Made by a program: the position numbers and the translations under genes. Positions 53,742-62,814 of a stretch of 64,000 bases of DNA are shown here, piece by piece. Position 1 is the first letter of the stretch. Every line of letters starts with the position of its first letter. Source of the stretch: Chloroflexota bacterium (GTDB lineage Bacteria; Chloroflexota; Anaerolineae; B4-G1); contig JAAEPW010000183.1 in assembly GCA_024232355.1 (NCBI GenBank), positions 1 through 64,000 of the forward strand. The letters run 5' to 3'. The notes beneath the pieces were generated by a model. The model worked only from the letters and a program-made list of their open reading frames with translations, ran no database searches and was not told where the DNA came from.

Positions 53742-54316
53742 CAAAATGGATAGAGGGATTCAGGCGGTTGGGTCAATGAAACCGCGATTGAGATAAATAC
53801 CCCAACAACAATGATGGCAATGACGACACCGAGCACAGTCAGAATGATGCGCTGCTGGCGATCACGCTCGGCCCGTGCCTCTGCCAGTTCTTGGCGGCGC
53901 TGACGCTCGACGGTCCACATCTCGGCCAATCGAGCTTGTGACGCGGCCTCTTGTTGGACCTTGATATCCGATGCATCCTCGCGCAATTCGTCCAGCCAGT
54001 CAGATCGTTGCTGAGATGCACGGGCAAACAATACCTGTAGAAAATCGAGATCCTGCCCGCATTTTGTGCATTTCTCCGCCGAGTGCGGGTTTGGAGCGCC
54101 GCAAGATCGGCACTCGTGCACCAGATCAGCGCCGCATGCGGGACAGTACCGGGCCTCGGGGTCGCACTGCGCGCCACATTCGGGACACGCATTCTCAGGC
54201 AAAACGTAGACAGCCTGACAAAAATCACAGATCATCATACCCCTGGGGTCAGGGCTAAAGGAATTACCACCACAACTCGAGCATTCCAGTCGCGCAAAGG
54301 GTGTGCTTTCGTTCAT
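53741..54316 (-). CDS. Multiple zinc-ribbon protein with coiled coil and C-terminal TM helix
   Basis: 191 residues. The N-terminal 90 residues contain several CxxC knuckles (LECSSCGG, MICDFCQA, NACPECGAQC, RYCPACGAD, HECRSCGAP, EKCTKCGQD), giving about three double-zinc-ribbon units of the DZANK type. A charged coiled coil (QARLAEMWTVERQRRQELAE) leads to one C-terminal TM helix (IILTVLGVVIAIIVVGVFIS). It is a tail-anchored cytosolic zinc-ribbon scaffold. It lies between two GT-C genes and overlaps the downstream one. Confidence 0.75.
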   Translation of the reverse strand: MNESTPFARLECSSCGGNSFSPDPRGMMICDFCQAVYVLPENACPECGAQCDPEARYCPACGADLVHECRSCGAPNPHSAEKCTKCGQDLDFLQVLFARASQQRSDWLDELREDASDIKVQQEAASQARLAEMWTVERQRRQELAEARAERDRQQRIILTVLGVVIAIIVVGVFISIAVSLTQPPESLYPF

Positions 54317-54325
54317 TGCACCTAC

Positions 54326-55939
54326 CTATCTCTCGGCAAGTATACGATGAGGCCACAGAATATGGTAATAAAAGCCATTCATACACAAATGTTCCACAGG
54401 CTGGTAATTCTGCCCGATCGCCTCCAGCACAGGTTGAGGGTAGAACTGGGCGCGAAAGATCACCACGCCAAACTCTTGCCGGTTGATGCGTTCGACCATC
54501 TCTGTCGTATCGAGCAAGTTGTTGTTGGAGAGATTGTACAATTGGGTTGGGTTGGTGACCACCGGTTCTCCGGCCAGCAGGCTAAACATGGCCTCCTCAC
54601 TAAAGACAGGGCCATCGGAGGTGCGGACATAGTTGAGGATTTCCTCGCCCGCCGCGTAATCGTCGGGGGTGAGCAAATGGCCCAATTGAGTGTAGCCTAT
54701 CGCGTCGTGGTATTGGAATGTGGCACAATCGCCCTGGATCAGTTTGTCATCCACGCCGAACAGACGGGCCAGTGGGCCAAAGACGGGGCCGGACGTGGGC
54801 ATGTGGAGCGTGCGCGGGGCTTGCACCAAATAGACCAAGGGAATCAAAATCGCCAAAAACACACGCATTGCGTGTGGCGACCACCCCGTTCGCTCTGCAT
54901 TCCATTCCGCTTTCTGCAAGCGGCCCAATGCCAGGCCCGATGTGAGACAAGCAGCAGCGATGGCGGTGGTAAAATAGCCAAATCCCGCACCCCATTTTCC
55001 GCTCAGCGCCCCGGCTCCCAGCGAGAAGAAAAACCACAATGAATAGGCCGAAAGGCGATCCCAGAACAACTCGTAAGCCAAGTAGGCAAATGCCAGCACG
55101 ATAAAGACGGTGTGCAAGCGGAACCACTGTCCAAAGAGAAAGATCGTCTGGTGATAGTCGTACTCGTTGACGTTGGCCTGGATCGTATTGATCCACCACT
55201 GGCCGTCGGTCGCGACGTTCAACGCCCAAAAGATCATACCGACAACGCCAGCCAAGGCCACGCCAGCGACGATGGATTTCTTGACGTCGCGCAAAAAGAC
55301 GTAAAAGAGGGCCGCGACGACCGTAAACACGGCCATCTGCTTGGTGTACCCGGCACAAAGAAGCATCAACAAGCCCAAGATGAGGTTACGCTTACCGTGT
55401 CGGGGATGGTCGAACTCGGCGATGAACACGATAGCCAGCGTTTCAAACATCACCATCGTCATGTGCATCCGGCAGAGCGGGCCGACCAAATATACATAGT
55501 TGGAAGCAAGAAAGGCCAATCCAGATACAACGGGAATGAACCATCCGCTCTTGCGGTCCTGCTCGGGATCAACAATCTTGCGCCGCACAGCGACACAAAT
55601 GGCCCCCGCGGTGATCAACGTGGCCGCAAAAGAGACCAATCTGCCGGCAACGACACGCGGCCCAAAGACCGAGAGCAGCGGAACGATGAGCAAGTGAAAC
55701 AATGGTGGGTAGTTGGAGGCGTAGAACGGATATACGGCGTTATCTCGGTAAGGCCATTCCCCCTGTTTGTACAGGATCGCGTCGTACAACTCGAATCCTT
55801 CGCCTTGATCATAGTCAAAGGGCCAACGAAAGAGGTCCACCGCGTATACGACGTACACAAGCAGGTAAGCGACGTAAACCAGGACGACGACAACGGCCAG
55901 AAATGCCGCGAGTGATTTGAGAATTCGGGATAAAGACAT
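54326..55939 (-). CDS. GT-C-like (PMT/ArnT-type) membrane glycosyltransferase
   Basis: 537 residues, about 11-12 TM helices then a soluble C-terminal domain (about residues 410-537). The first external loop, FDYDQGEGFELYDAILYKQG, with its acidic residues, and SNYPPLFHLLIVPLL match the layout of PMT/ArnT-like enzymes that use polyprenyl-phosphate sugars. Ends 10 nt before the zinc-ribbon gene. Donor and acceptor are unknown. Confidence 0.65.
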   Translation of the reverse strand: MSLSRILKSLAAFLAVVVVLVYVAYLLVYVVYAVDLFRWPFDYDQGEGFELYDAILYKQGEWPYRDNAVYPFYASNYPPLFHLLIVPLLSVFGPRVVAGRLVSFAATLITAGAICVAVRRKIVDPEQDRKSGWFIPVVSGLAFLASNYVYLVGPLCRMHMTMVMFETLAIVFIAEFDHPRHGKRNLILGLLMLLCAGYTKQMAVFTVVAALFYVFLRDVKKSIVAGVALAGVVGMIFWALNVATDGQWWINTIQANVNEYDYHQTIFLFGQWFRLHTVFIVLAFAYLAYELFWDRLSAYSLWFFFSLGAGALSGKWGAGFGYFTTAIAAACLTSGLALGRLQKAEWNAERTGWSPHAMRVFLAILIPLVYLVQAPRTLHMPTSGPVFGPLARLFGVDDKLIQGDCATFQYHDAIGYTQLGHLLTPDDYAAGEEILNYVRTSDGPVFSEEAMFSLLAGEPVVTNPTQLYNLSNNNLLDTTEMVERINRQEFGVVIFRAQFYPQPVLEAIGQNYQPVEHLCMNGFYYHILWPHRILAER

Positions 55940-55969
55940 AGTGGTTAATTACCTAGTTCTTGGAGCAAT

Positions 55970-56062
55970 CGCTCTAGCCCTCGTCCCGAGGGCGGGTTGT
56001 ATGTAAAAACTATAAAACGATTGTCTCGTGCATAGGCCGCCCCCGAGACGGGGGCTTGAGCG
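55970..56062. repeat. BIME-like pair of inverted palindromic units
   Basis: Two GC-rich hairpins, gccctc-gtccc-gagggc (55977-55993) and gccccc-gagac-gggggc (56039-56055), are arranged as inverted copies with outer arms cgctctagccc (55970-55980) and gggcttgagcg (56052-56062), separated by an AT-rich 45-bp core. This resembles paired REP units. Confidence 0.8.
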
Positions 56063-56090
56063 TTTGGATCAGGTTGTCTTGGAACAACGC

Positions 56091-56288
56091 CTAGGCCGGA
56101 CGGTCTCCCAGGCGGACCAGAATGACGCCCACAGCGATAACGGCGACGTTGAGACCCATTCCTATCCTTTGCAACGGGCCAAAACCGCCCCACTGACCGG
56201 CACCGAATAAATCGACGGCTATGATGCCCAAAATAGCCAGCGCGCCAAGTGCAATGACGCCAATACCGAGTTGTCGTTTTGTGACCAT
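56091..56288 (-). CDS. Small two-helix membrane protein
   Basis: 65 residues from the ATG at 56288. Two TM helices (LGIGVIALGALAILGIIAVDLF and LNVAVIAVGVILVRLG) joined by a Gly-rich loop. A strong promoter lies immediately upstream, leaving almost no leader. Longer in-frame starts exist but lie upstream of that promoter. No family recognised. Confidence 0.6.
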   Translation of the reverse strand: MVTKRQLGIGVIALGALAILGIIAVDLFGAGQWGGFGPLQRIGMGLNVAVIAVGVILVRLGDRPA

Positions 56289-56297
56289 AGCGCGCAC

Positions 56298-56325
56298 ATT
56301 ATAGCACACTGATGTAGAGGTGCAA
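56298..56325 (-). promoter_or_regulatory. Promoter giving a near-leaderless transcript
   Basis: On the minus strand TTGCAC (56325-56320), 16-bp spacer and TATAAT (56303-56298). The start codon of the 65-residue protein is 9 nt after the -10 box, so the expected transcript start is only a few nt before the ATG. Confidence 0.6.
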
Positions 56326-56389
56326 CCCTGGGAGCCATGGTGCGTATTGGGAAATAGAAAGCAAAAAAATGCATAATGTAGGAGGCGAT

Positions 56390-56938
56390 ATGCAAAACGA
56401 GGAAATGATTCAAGATCAAGAAACAGTAGAGGGTGCAGAGGCTCCAGAGAATGAGAACGAAAATGGAACGGCACAAGCACCAGTGGATGAATGGACAGCG
56501 GCAGCACTGGCACATGCCAGCGTGCTGATTACCCTGATATTGGGAATGGCTGGCGGCATTGGTGCTTTTATCGGGCCTGCCGTAGCTCTGGCGATGTATT
56601 TTGGGTACCGTGAAAAGTCACGCTTTGTTGCTTTTCACGCGCTGCAATCGTGTGTCTATCAGATAGTCGGTATAGTGCTCTATTGTATTTTTGGAGCAGT
56701 GATGGGTGTCTTGGTATCGCTGGCGTGGACGGTGAGCGGCATACTTTCGGCTGTGCTCATCGGGCTGTTACTGATGCCTTTCGCGCTGCTGATGACATTG
56801 TTCATGGTATTGGTGTTGGTCTTTGCCCCCCTCATTTGGATCGGTTACGGGCTGTACGCATCGTACCAGGTCTATCAGGGAAGTAACTTTTATTACTGGG
56901 GAATTGGAGATTGGATGGAACGGGAGGTAAAAATATAA
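56390..56938 (+). CDS. DUF4870-like (Tic20-type) membrane protein
   Basis: Start at the ATG at 56390 with GTAGGAGG upstream; 182 residues. An acidic, disordered N-terminus (EETVEG-type, about 40 residues) is followed by four TM helices. The sequence FVAFHALQSCVYQIVGIVLY after the first helix is the mark of DUF4870/Tic20-like proteins. It overlaps the next gene by 1 nt (TAATG). Function unknown. Confidence 0.75.
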   Translation: MQNEEMIQDQETVEGAEAPENENENGTAQAPVDEWTAAALAHASVLITLILGMAGGIGAFIGPAVALAMYFGYREKSRFVAFHALQSCVYQIVGIVLYCIFGAVMGVLVSLAWTVSGILSAVLIGLLLMPFALLMTLFMVLVLVFAPLIWIGYGLYASYQVYQGSNFYYWGIGDWMEREVKI

Positions 56939-57201
56939 TGCAAAAACGAGATCCCTTTGTCCCATTGTTACTGGAAATCGCAGGTGGGTTCTTTGGTTTC
57001 CTGGGCTTGGGCTGGATCAATGCCGGAAAGCCAGCAATGGGTATTCTACTGCTGATTAGCTATTGGATACTGGATTGGGTCATTGGTCTGACGCTGACCA
57101 TCGCCACATTGGGGGTTTGGTGTTTTGTCTGGCCGGCACAGAATTTGCTCTTTGGCGCAATTTCTGGCTATCTGGTTTATCGCTACGTGGAAAAATCCTA
57201 A
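56938..57201 (+). CDS. Small TM2-like membrane protein
   Basis: 87 residues from the ATG at 56938. Pattern FGFLGLGWINAGKPAMGILL, then a second and third hydrophobic segment, resembles the TM2 domain layout (a GxGxFYxG-type turn between helices, here GLGWINAG). It is coupled to the DUF4870-like gene and followed by a strong terminator. The role is unknown. Confidence 0.7.
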   Translation: MQKRDPFVPLLLEIAGGFFGFLGLGWINAGKPAMGILLLISYWILDWVIGLTLTIATLGVWCFVWPAQNLLFGAISGYLVYRYVEKS

Positions 57202-57233
57202 CACCGATTTCTTTCCAAGTGCTCTAAGAAAAA

Positions 57234-57262
57234 GCCCTGCTTTGTAGCAGGGCTTTTTTTTA
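57234..57262 (+). terminator. Rho-independent terminator
   Basis: gccctgc (57234-57240), loop tttgta, gcagggc (57247-57253) and a run of nine T. It ends the DUF4870-like/TM2-like unit. Confidence 0.95.
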
Positions 57263-57291
57263 CAAAACATACGATCTATGCAATCACCATC

Positions 57292-58152
57292 TCACTCACC
57301 GGCATCATCCACCTGTTTTGGTGGAGGCGGCACATTGAAAGCTTTGCGGAAAATCTCGTCATAATTCTCACATTCGTTTGCTCCCCCCGCGATCGACACT
57401 ACGCAGCGAAAGCCAACATTGGTAAAGAACAAAAAGTCCCCATCGAGGCGAGCCGTGCAACGCGCACGATCCAGGGAATTTGACCACGAGCCGCCACGCA
57501 AGACGCGCCAGCCAGCACCCTCCTGGCTCTCTCGACCATCGTCAGGATTGTAAGGGTAAGGACGGAACAGGCTGTTGGTCCATTCCCATACGTTGCCCGT
57601 CATATCACCAACACCCTCCGGGCTATCGCCATCCGGAGAGTACTGCCTCACAGGTGTGGTGCCATTGCTTTCGGTTTCCTTGGTATTGCAGTGCCCCTCG
57701 ACAAACTCATTTCCCCATGGCCAGCGCCGCCCGTCGGTCCCGCGCGCGGCCCGTTCCCACTCTGCCTCCGTGGGCAACCGTTTATCGGCCCAAGTCGCAT
57801 ATACCTGGGCATCTTGCCAGGTCACAAGTACTACCGGGTGCTTTTCTTTGCCCTTGGGCGGTGTTCGGGTATCTGGATCCCAATTGTACTCTTCTACATC
57901 CGCCCACTCTACCTGGTAGTGGGGCACTGGATAGCCAGTTGCATCGACAAACCGCTTGTATTCCTCATTAGTCACAGGGTAGCGATCGATGTAAAAAGCC
58001 CCCAGGCAAAGCGTGTGCTGGGGATGTTCATTCCCTTTCCCTTTGTCGCTTCCCATCAAGAATTCGTTGTCCGGAATATACACCATCTCCTTGCCATCCT
58101 GCTCCCACAGGACGACGTTGGCTGTTTTAACCTCGTTGTTTTTCTTAAACAT
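57292..58152 (-). CDS. Formylglycine-generating-enzyme (SUMF1/FGE-sulfatase) domain protein
   Basis: Start at the ATG at 58152 with GAGG 7 nt upstream; 286 residues. The FGE/C-type-lectin-like fold is shown by YIPDNEFLMGSDKGKGNEHP, FYIDRYPVTNEEYKRFVDAT, LPTEAEWERAARGTDGRRWP, GNVWEWTNSLF, RVLRGGSWSN and VGFRCV. True FGE enzymes use a Cys pair near the C-terminus; here a single ARCTAR Cys is placed near the usual site, so enzymatic activity is uncertain, and many family members are regulatory or binding proteins. It lies downstream of the double-FHA gene on the same strand. Confidence 0.88.
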   Translation of the reverse strand: MFKKNNEVKTANVVLWEQDGKEMVYIPDNEFLMGSDKGKGNEHPQHTLCLGAFYIDRYPVTNEEYKRFVDATGYPVPHYQVEWADVEEYNWDPDTRTPPKGKEKHPVVLVTWQDAQVYATWADKRLPTEAEWERAARGTDGRRWPWGNEFVEGHCNTKETESNGTTPVRQYSPDGDSPEGVGDMTGNVWEWTNSLFRPYPYNPDDGRESQEGAGWRVLRGGSWSNSLDRARCTARLDGDFLFFTNVGFRCVVSIAGGANECENYDEIFRKAFNVPPPPKQVDDAGE

Positions 58153-58223
58153 GACTACCTCGCTTTGACATATCGCGCGATCCTTTGCCAAACTGAAAAG
58201 CCCCAGTTATTGAACCTGGCCTA

Positions 58224-59384
58224 CTATTGTTCTATATCGTACGCCAGCACGCATCCCCCCAACCAAATGTGATCGCCTGGTTCCAGTAGGTGCTGTTGGT
58301 TGAGCCGGACACGCATACCATTGACCTGGGTACCGCTGGCACTGCCCAGGTCTTCCAAATAGTGACGACTACCTTGTGCAATGATCTTGGCATGACGACG
58401 AGCAACGACCTGGGCCGCATCCTCCGTTTGGCTCAAATCGATATCAGGCGTAAGCCCAATCGACAAATCACTTCGACCGATGATCATTTCTCCCCACGAG
58501 GGCAAAGAAAAGCGCTGCCCAGTGAACGTGACCCACAGATAAGTCTCGACCGATGTATCACGCGGCGATGTTTTGATCTCGGGAAGAGGCATATAGACAA
58601 AGTCACAATATCCCAACCCAACCCGATCACCCGCTCGCAGTAACGTTTTTTGACCCACCGTGAGTTTTACCCCGTTGACCCTGGTGCCGTTAGTGCTGCC
58701 CATATCCTCGATCCCGTGCTGTCCGTCGTGACCCATGATGCGGGCATGACGACGTGAAATAGCAAAGTGTTCCCGGTCATCATAACTTAGATCCACGTCA
58801 GGTGCTACGCTGACCGTTGTATCGAAACGTCCCAAGACGATCTTGCCGTTCACCGGTAAACCAATTCGGTGCTTGCCATTTTGCAGAACAAGACAGTAAC
58901 GAAGAGGAGTAGTTTTCTCTGGTTTTGCCCTTTCTCTTCTCTCGCGTGTCTCTGTCCGAGAAGGAGGTGGTCTCTTGATCGGCACACTTTCAGGCAAACG
59001 TGTTGTCGGTAACGGAGGAGAAAAAGAAGAAAGAGAAGGGGAAGGAGGAGGAGAAGAAGGAAGAGAAGAAGGTGGAGGTGATGGATGAGAAGGAATAATA
59101 GGAGGAGCATCTTTGGTCTCTGGGGAAAGTTCTACGGCCTCGGGTTCCTTCCTCAAACGCCGTCCCAACAAGGATAAACGAGGCGTTCTTACTTGTTGCT
59201 GTTGCTGATCTCGAAGCTCTAATAGGCAATTCATGTGCAACCGGTCCCACATCTCCTGACTATCTCTCCCCACCTCAAAGGCACGGAGCATCATCAATTT
59301 TACGCTAGGAGATTGGTTACACTCTTGTATGCAACGCTCCCGTGTTTTGGGAGGGCAAGGACGGCAGTGGTACTTGTAATTCAA
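58224..59384 (-). CDS. Double-FHA-domain protein with a Cys-rich N-terminus
   Basis: Start placed at the TTG at 59384, 7 nt after GGGGAG; 386 residues. The N-terminus has four cysteines (YHCRPCPPKTRERCIQEC) that could bind metal. Residues about 95-165 are a Ser/Pro linker. Two FHA domains follow, each with the phosphothreonine-binding signature: GRFDTTVSVAPDVD, SRRHARI and STNGTRVNG in the first; GRSDLSIGLTPDID, ARRHAKI and SASGTQVNG in the second. It should read Thr phosphorylation by a Ser/Thr kinase encoded elsewhere. The FGE-like gene starts 71 nt downstream. The non-ATG start is inferred. Confidence 0.85.
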   Translation of the reverse strand: MNYKYHCRPCPPKTRERCIQECNQSPSVKLMMLRAFEVGRDSQEMWDRLHMNCLLELRDQQQQQVRTPRLSLLGRRLRKEPEAVELSPETKDAPPIIPSHPSPPPSSLPSSPPPSPSLSSFSPPLPTTRLPESVPIKRPPPSRTETRERRERAKPEKTTPLRYCLVLQNGKHRIGLPVNGKIVLGRFDTTVSVAPDVDLSYDDREHFAISRRHARIMGHDGQHGIEDMGSTNGTRVNGVKLTVGQKTLLRAGDRVGLGYCDFVYMPLPEIKTSPRDTSVETYLWVTFTGQRFSLPSWGEMIIGRSDLSIGLTPDIDLSQTEDAAQVVARRHAKIIAQGSRHYLEDLGSASGTQVNGMRVRLNQQHLLEPGDHIWLGGCVLAYDIEQ

Positions 59385-59532
59385 GGACTGTCTCCCCAAT
59401 TAGGACAGCACGTAAGCAAAGACATAAAAAGTCTCGCCACAAACACTCTACCTGACCACATTATACCACAAAGTGACAAGCTGGACGACGCAAAATCAGA
59501 TCATCGAAACACTATCAATTTTCCGCGCTTGG

Positions 59533-59560
59533 TTGCCCTCTTTCCCAATGATGCTATAAT
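59533..59560 (+). promoter_or_regulatory. Promoter of gatC-gatA
   Basis: TTGCCC (59533-59538), 16-bp spacer, TATAAT (59555-59560), 74 nt before gatC. The same boxes occur at 5822-5850. Confidence 0.65.
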
Positions 59561-59634
59561 CACCGCAAAGGTGATTTATAACACACGAGCGCCAAACGCT
59601 CAACCATCACTCCCTCTAAATTTAGGAATATGCT

Positions 59635-59955
59635 ATGAAAACAAAAACCCAATTAACCCGCGATCAAGTTCAACACATAGCCAATCTGGCCCGACTGGCC
59701 TTGAGCGACGAGGAACAAACGCTTTATCAAGAGCAACTTTCGGCCATCCTGGAATATTCTGAGCGATTACAAGAGCTAGACACCGAAGCAATTTCCCCCA
59801 CAGCGACCGTCCTACCGCTGCACAACGTCGTGCGCGCCGACGAGCCTGGCCCATCTTTTCCCCGTGAAGACATTCTGAGCAACGCTCCAGACACTGAGGA
59901 TGGATGCTTCAAAGTACCGGCCGTAGCGGCAGCCGCACAGGAGCAAGAACTGTGA
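59635..59955 (+). CDS. gatC: Glutamyl/aspartyl-tRNA amidotransferase subunit C
   Basis: 106 residues, the normal GatC length. The N-terminal helix [20 protein letters not shown] and the conserved end of the family ([35 protein letters not shown]) are intact. GatC links GatA and GatB in the enzyme that converts Glu-tRNA-Gln or Asp-tRNA-Asn to the amide form. AGGA precedes the ATG. It overlaps gatA by 4 nt. gatB is not in the window. Confidence 0.95.
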   Translation: MKTKTQLTRDQVQHIANLARLALSDEEQTLYQEQLSAILEYSERLQELDTEAISPTATVLPLHNVVRADEPGPSFPREDILSNAPDTEDGCFKVPAVAAAAQEQEL

Positions 59956-61415
59956 ATCTCTACCAACTAACCATCCACCAAGCTCACAAACGCCTGGCCT
60001 CCGGGGAGATTTCGTCGGTCGAACTAACCGAGGCGGTACTGGAACGCATCCTCGCCGTAGACAACGACGTCCAGGCATACCTGACATTGACGCCGGAACA
60101 AGCATTGACCCAAGCTCGTGCCGCCGACGAACGTCGTTCTGCTGGTGACGACACCCCCTTGCTGGGCATTCCGTTGGCCATCAAAGATGTACTCTGTACC
60201 AAAGGTATTCCCACCACGTGTGGCTCCCGCATCCTGGAAGATTTCGTCCCACCCTACGACGGCACCGCCGTGGCACGCCTCAAGGCCGCCGGAGCGATCA
60301 TTCTTGGCAAGACCAACACCGACGAGTTTGCAATGGGCTCCTCTACAGAGAATTCGGCCTTTTTCACCACGCGCAACCCCTGGGACCTGGACCGCGTGCC
60401 GGGTGGAAGCAGCGGTGGCAGCGCCGCCGCCGTCGCCGCCGACGAGTGCTCGGGCGCGTTGGGCACTGATACCGGCGGCAGCGTGCGCCAACCCGCCAGC
60501 CTATGTGGCATCGTCGGCCTCAAACCAACTTATGGGCGAGTCAGCCGCTACGGTTTGATCGCCTTTGCCTCGTCGTTGGATCAAATCGGGGTGCTGACCA
60601 AGGACGTGACCGACGCCGCGCTGCTGCTAGAAGTCATTGCCGGGTACGATTCCCGCGACTCGACCTCGATGAACGTGCCAGTGCCGCATTATAGCGTCGG
60701 ATTGCAGGACAGCGACGGACTAGAGGGTATGCGGGTCGGTGTGCCAAAGGAATACTTTATCGACGGGATACAGCCCGAGGTAGAGACCAAAGTACGAGCA
60801 GCAGTGAACGCGCTTGCCAAGCTGGGGGCTCAAGTGCAAGAGATCAGCTTGCCCCACACCGACTATGCGCTGCCCGTTTACTATCTCATCGCCCCGGCCG
60901 AGGCGAGCGCGAACCTGGCTCGCTACGACGGCGTTCGCTACACGATGCGGGTAGACGCCAATGGGCCGAATGAGATGTACAAAGCAACCCGCGGGCAAGG
61001 GTTTGGCTCCGAGGTAAAACGGCGCATCATGTTGGGCACCTATGCCCTATCTGCCGGTTATTACGACGCCTACTATCTCAAGGCACAAAAAGTGCGTACG
61101 TTGATCAAGTCTGATTTCGACGCCGCCTTTGAGCAAGTAGACGTCATTGTATCGCCGGTTACCCCCACCACCGCCTTTCGCATCGGCGAAAAGACCGACG
61201 ATCCGTTACAAATGTATCTCTCGGACATTTTTACCCTCTCGATGAACCTGGCCGGTATCTGTGGGCTGAGTTTACCCTGCGGGTTCGACAACGACGGTCT
61301 GCCCATTGGCTTGCAATTAATCGGCCCGGCATTCGGCGAGGAACGGATATTGCGCGTGGCCTATGCCTACGAGCAAGCGACAGAATGGCACAACAAACGG
61401 CCACATCTAAAATAA
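59952..61415 (+). CDS. gatA: Glutamyl/aspartyl-tRNA amidotransferase subunit A
   Basis: 487 residues from the GTG at 59952 (GTGA overlap with gatC). Amidase-signature enzyme with the Ser-cisSer-Lys triad at Lys78 (PLAIKD), Ser153 (PGGSSGGS) and Ser177 ([10 protein letters not shown]). It releases ammonia from glutamine for transamidation of mischarged tRNA. The C-terminal [20 protein letters not shown] is typical. Full-length and intact. Its presence implies that Gln-tRNA and/or Asn-tRNA are made by the indirect route. Confidence 0.96.
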   Translation: MNLYQLTIHQAHKRLASGEISSVELTEAVLERILAVDNDVQAYLTLTPEQALTQARAADERRSAGDDTPLLGIPLAIKDVLCTKGIPTTCGSRILEDFVPPYDGTAVARLKAAGAIILGKTNTDEFAMGSSTENSAFFTTRNPWDLDRVPGGSSGGSAAAVAADECSGALGTDTGGSVRQPASLCGIVGLKPTYGRVSRYGLIAFASSLDQIGVLTKDVTDAALLLEVIAGYDSRDSTSMNVPVPHYSVGLQDSDGLEGMRVGVPKEYFIDGIQPEVETKVRAAVNALAKLGAQVQEISLPHTDYALPVYYLIAPAEASANLARYDGVRYTMRVDANGPNEMYKATRGQGFGSEVKRRIMLGTYALSAGYYDAYYLKAQKVRTLIKSDFDAAFEQVDVIVSPVTPTTAFRIGEKTDDPLQMYLSDIFTLSMNLAGICGLSLPCGFDNDGLPIGLQLIGPAFGEERILRVAYAYEQATEWHNKRPHLK

Positions 61416-61446
61416 ACTATAACAAACAAAACACACGGAGACTACT

Positions 61447-62814
61447 ATGACTACTTTACGAGACAAAATCACCGACCATAGCGCGCACGTCGCCATTATT
61501 GGATTGGGCTACGTCGGGCTGCCGCTGGCGACGGCCTTTGCCAAGGCTGGGTTTCGCACCACCGGGATAGACATAGACCCGCGCAAGGTGGACGCCATCA
61601 CCGCCGGGCAAAGTTACATCCCCGACGTTCCCGACGACGAGATAGCCCCCCACGCCGAATCAGGCCGCCTTACGGCCACGTCGGATTACGACGTATTGCA
61701 CGAGGCGGACGCCATATTCATCTGCGTCCCCACTCCCTACGACGCCCAGCGCGCGCCCGACCTCTCCTTCATCCGAGATGCCAGTGAGGGCATCCGCCCC
61801 CGGCTCAAGGCCGGTCAATTGATCGTCCTGCAAAGCACGACCTATCCAGGCACGACGGAGGAAATCGTCCAGCCGATCCTGGAACAAAATGGGTTCAAGG
61901 CCGGAGAGGGTTTTTACCTTGCCTTTTCTCCCGAACGAATCGACCCGGGCAACAAGCAATGGTCGGCCTACAACACACCCAAGGTCGTGGGCGGCATCAC
62001 GGACGAGTGCACAGAACTGGCCGCCGAGCTATTGCGCCAGATGGGAGCGTTGGTTCACCCAGTCTCCTCACCCCGCGCCGCCGAGCTAACAAAATTACTG
62101 GAGAACACCTTTCGCGCTGTCAACATCGCCCTGGTCAACGAGATGGCCCTGCTGACAGAACGCATGGGCATCGACATCTGGGAAGTGGTCGACGCGGCCA
62201 AGACGAAACCGTTCGGCTTTATGCCCTTTACGCCCGGACCCGGCGTAGGCGGGCACTGCATTCCCGTGGACCCCTATTATCTCTCATGGAAAGCCCGCGA
62301 GTACGACTATTACACCGAATTCATCGAATTGGCCGGGGAGGTCAACCAGGCAATGACCCATCACGCGGTAGACCTGGTGACCCAGGCCCTCTCCCTGCGC
62401 AGCAAATCTCTGCGCGGCGCCCGCGTGCTGGTGCTGGGTGTGGCCTTTAAACCAGACATCGACGACGCCCGCAACTCTCCCGCCGAGCGAGTCATCGAAC
62501 TGCTATTGAGCCGAGGGGCCATAGTGCGTTATCACGACCCGTACGTCCCCAGCTTTCGGGTGGGCGGCGACGTCTTTTACCCCAAGCCAACCGTCCTGGA
62601 ATCAGTGGAACTGACAGAAAAGGAGCTCGCCGCCGATTGCGTCGTCGTCGTGACCAACCACCGCTGCCTGGACTATGAGCGAGTGGTAGAACACGCCGAC
62701 CTGGTGGTAGACACGCGCAACGTGACCGCCAACATATCCGATCCCACCCTCCGGGAAAAGATCGTGCGCTTGGGCGCGCCGCTGCCCCAGCCTCTCCCGG
62801 ACGCCGGCAAGTGA
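61447..62814 (+). CDS. UDP-sugar 6-dehydrogenase (WbpA/WecC-like)
   Basis: 455 residues. NAD-binding Rossmann motif GLGYVGLPLA (19-28), central helix region (AELTKLLENTFRAVNIALVN), catalytic Cys271 in GPGVGGHCIPVDPYYL and the C-terminal UDP-binding domain (GVAFKPDIDDARNSPA) are all present. The VGGHCIPVDPYYL form is typical of dehydrogenases acting on UDP-N-acetyl-hexosamines rather than UDP-glucose, but substrate is inferred. It supplies uronic acids for surface polysaccharide. It begins 31 nt after gatA and overlaps the DedA/VTT gene by 4 nt. Confidence 0.92.
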   Translation: MTTLRDKITDHSAHVAIIGLGYVGLPLATAFAKAGFRTTGIDIDPRKVDAITAGQSYIPDVPDDEIAPHAESGRLTATSDYDVLHEADAIFICVPTPYDAQRAPDLSFIRDASEGIRPRLKAGQLIVLQSTTYPGTTEEIVQPILEQNGFKAGEGFYLAFSPERIDPGNKQWSAYNTPKVVGGITDECTELAAELLRQMGALVHPVSSPRAAELTKLLENTFRAVNIALVNEMALLTERMGIDIWEVVDAAKTKPFGFMPFTPGPGVGGHCIPVDPYYLSWKAREYDYYTEFIELAGEVNQAMTHHAVDLVTQALSLRSKSLRGARVLVLGVAFKPDIDDARNSPAERVIELLLSRGAIVRYHDPYVPSFRVGGDVFYPKPTVLESVELTEKELAADCVVVVTNHRCLDYERVVEHADLVVDTRNVTANISDPTLREKIVRLGAPLPQPLPDAGK

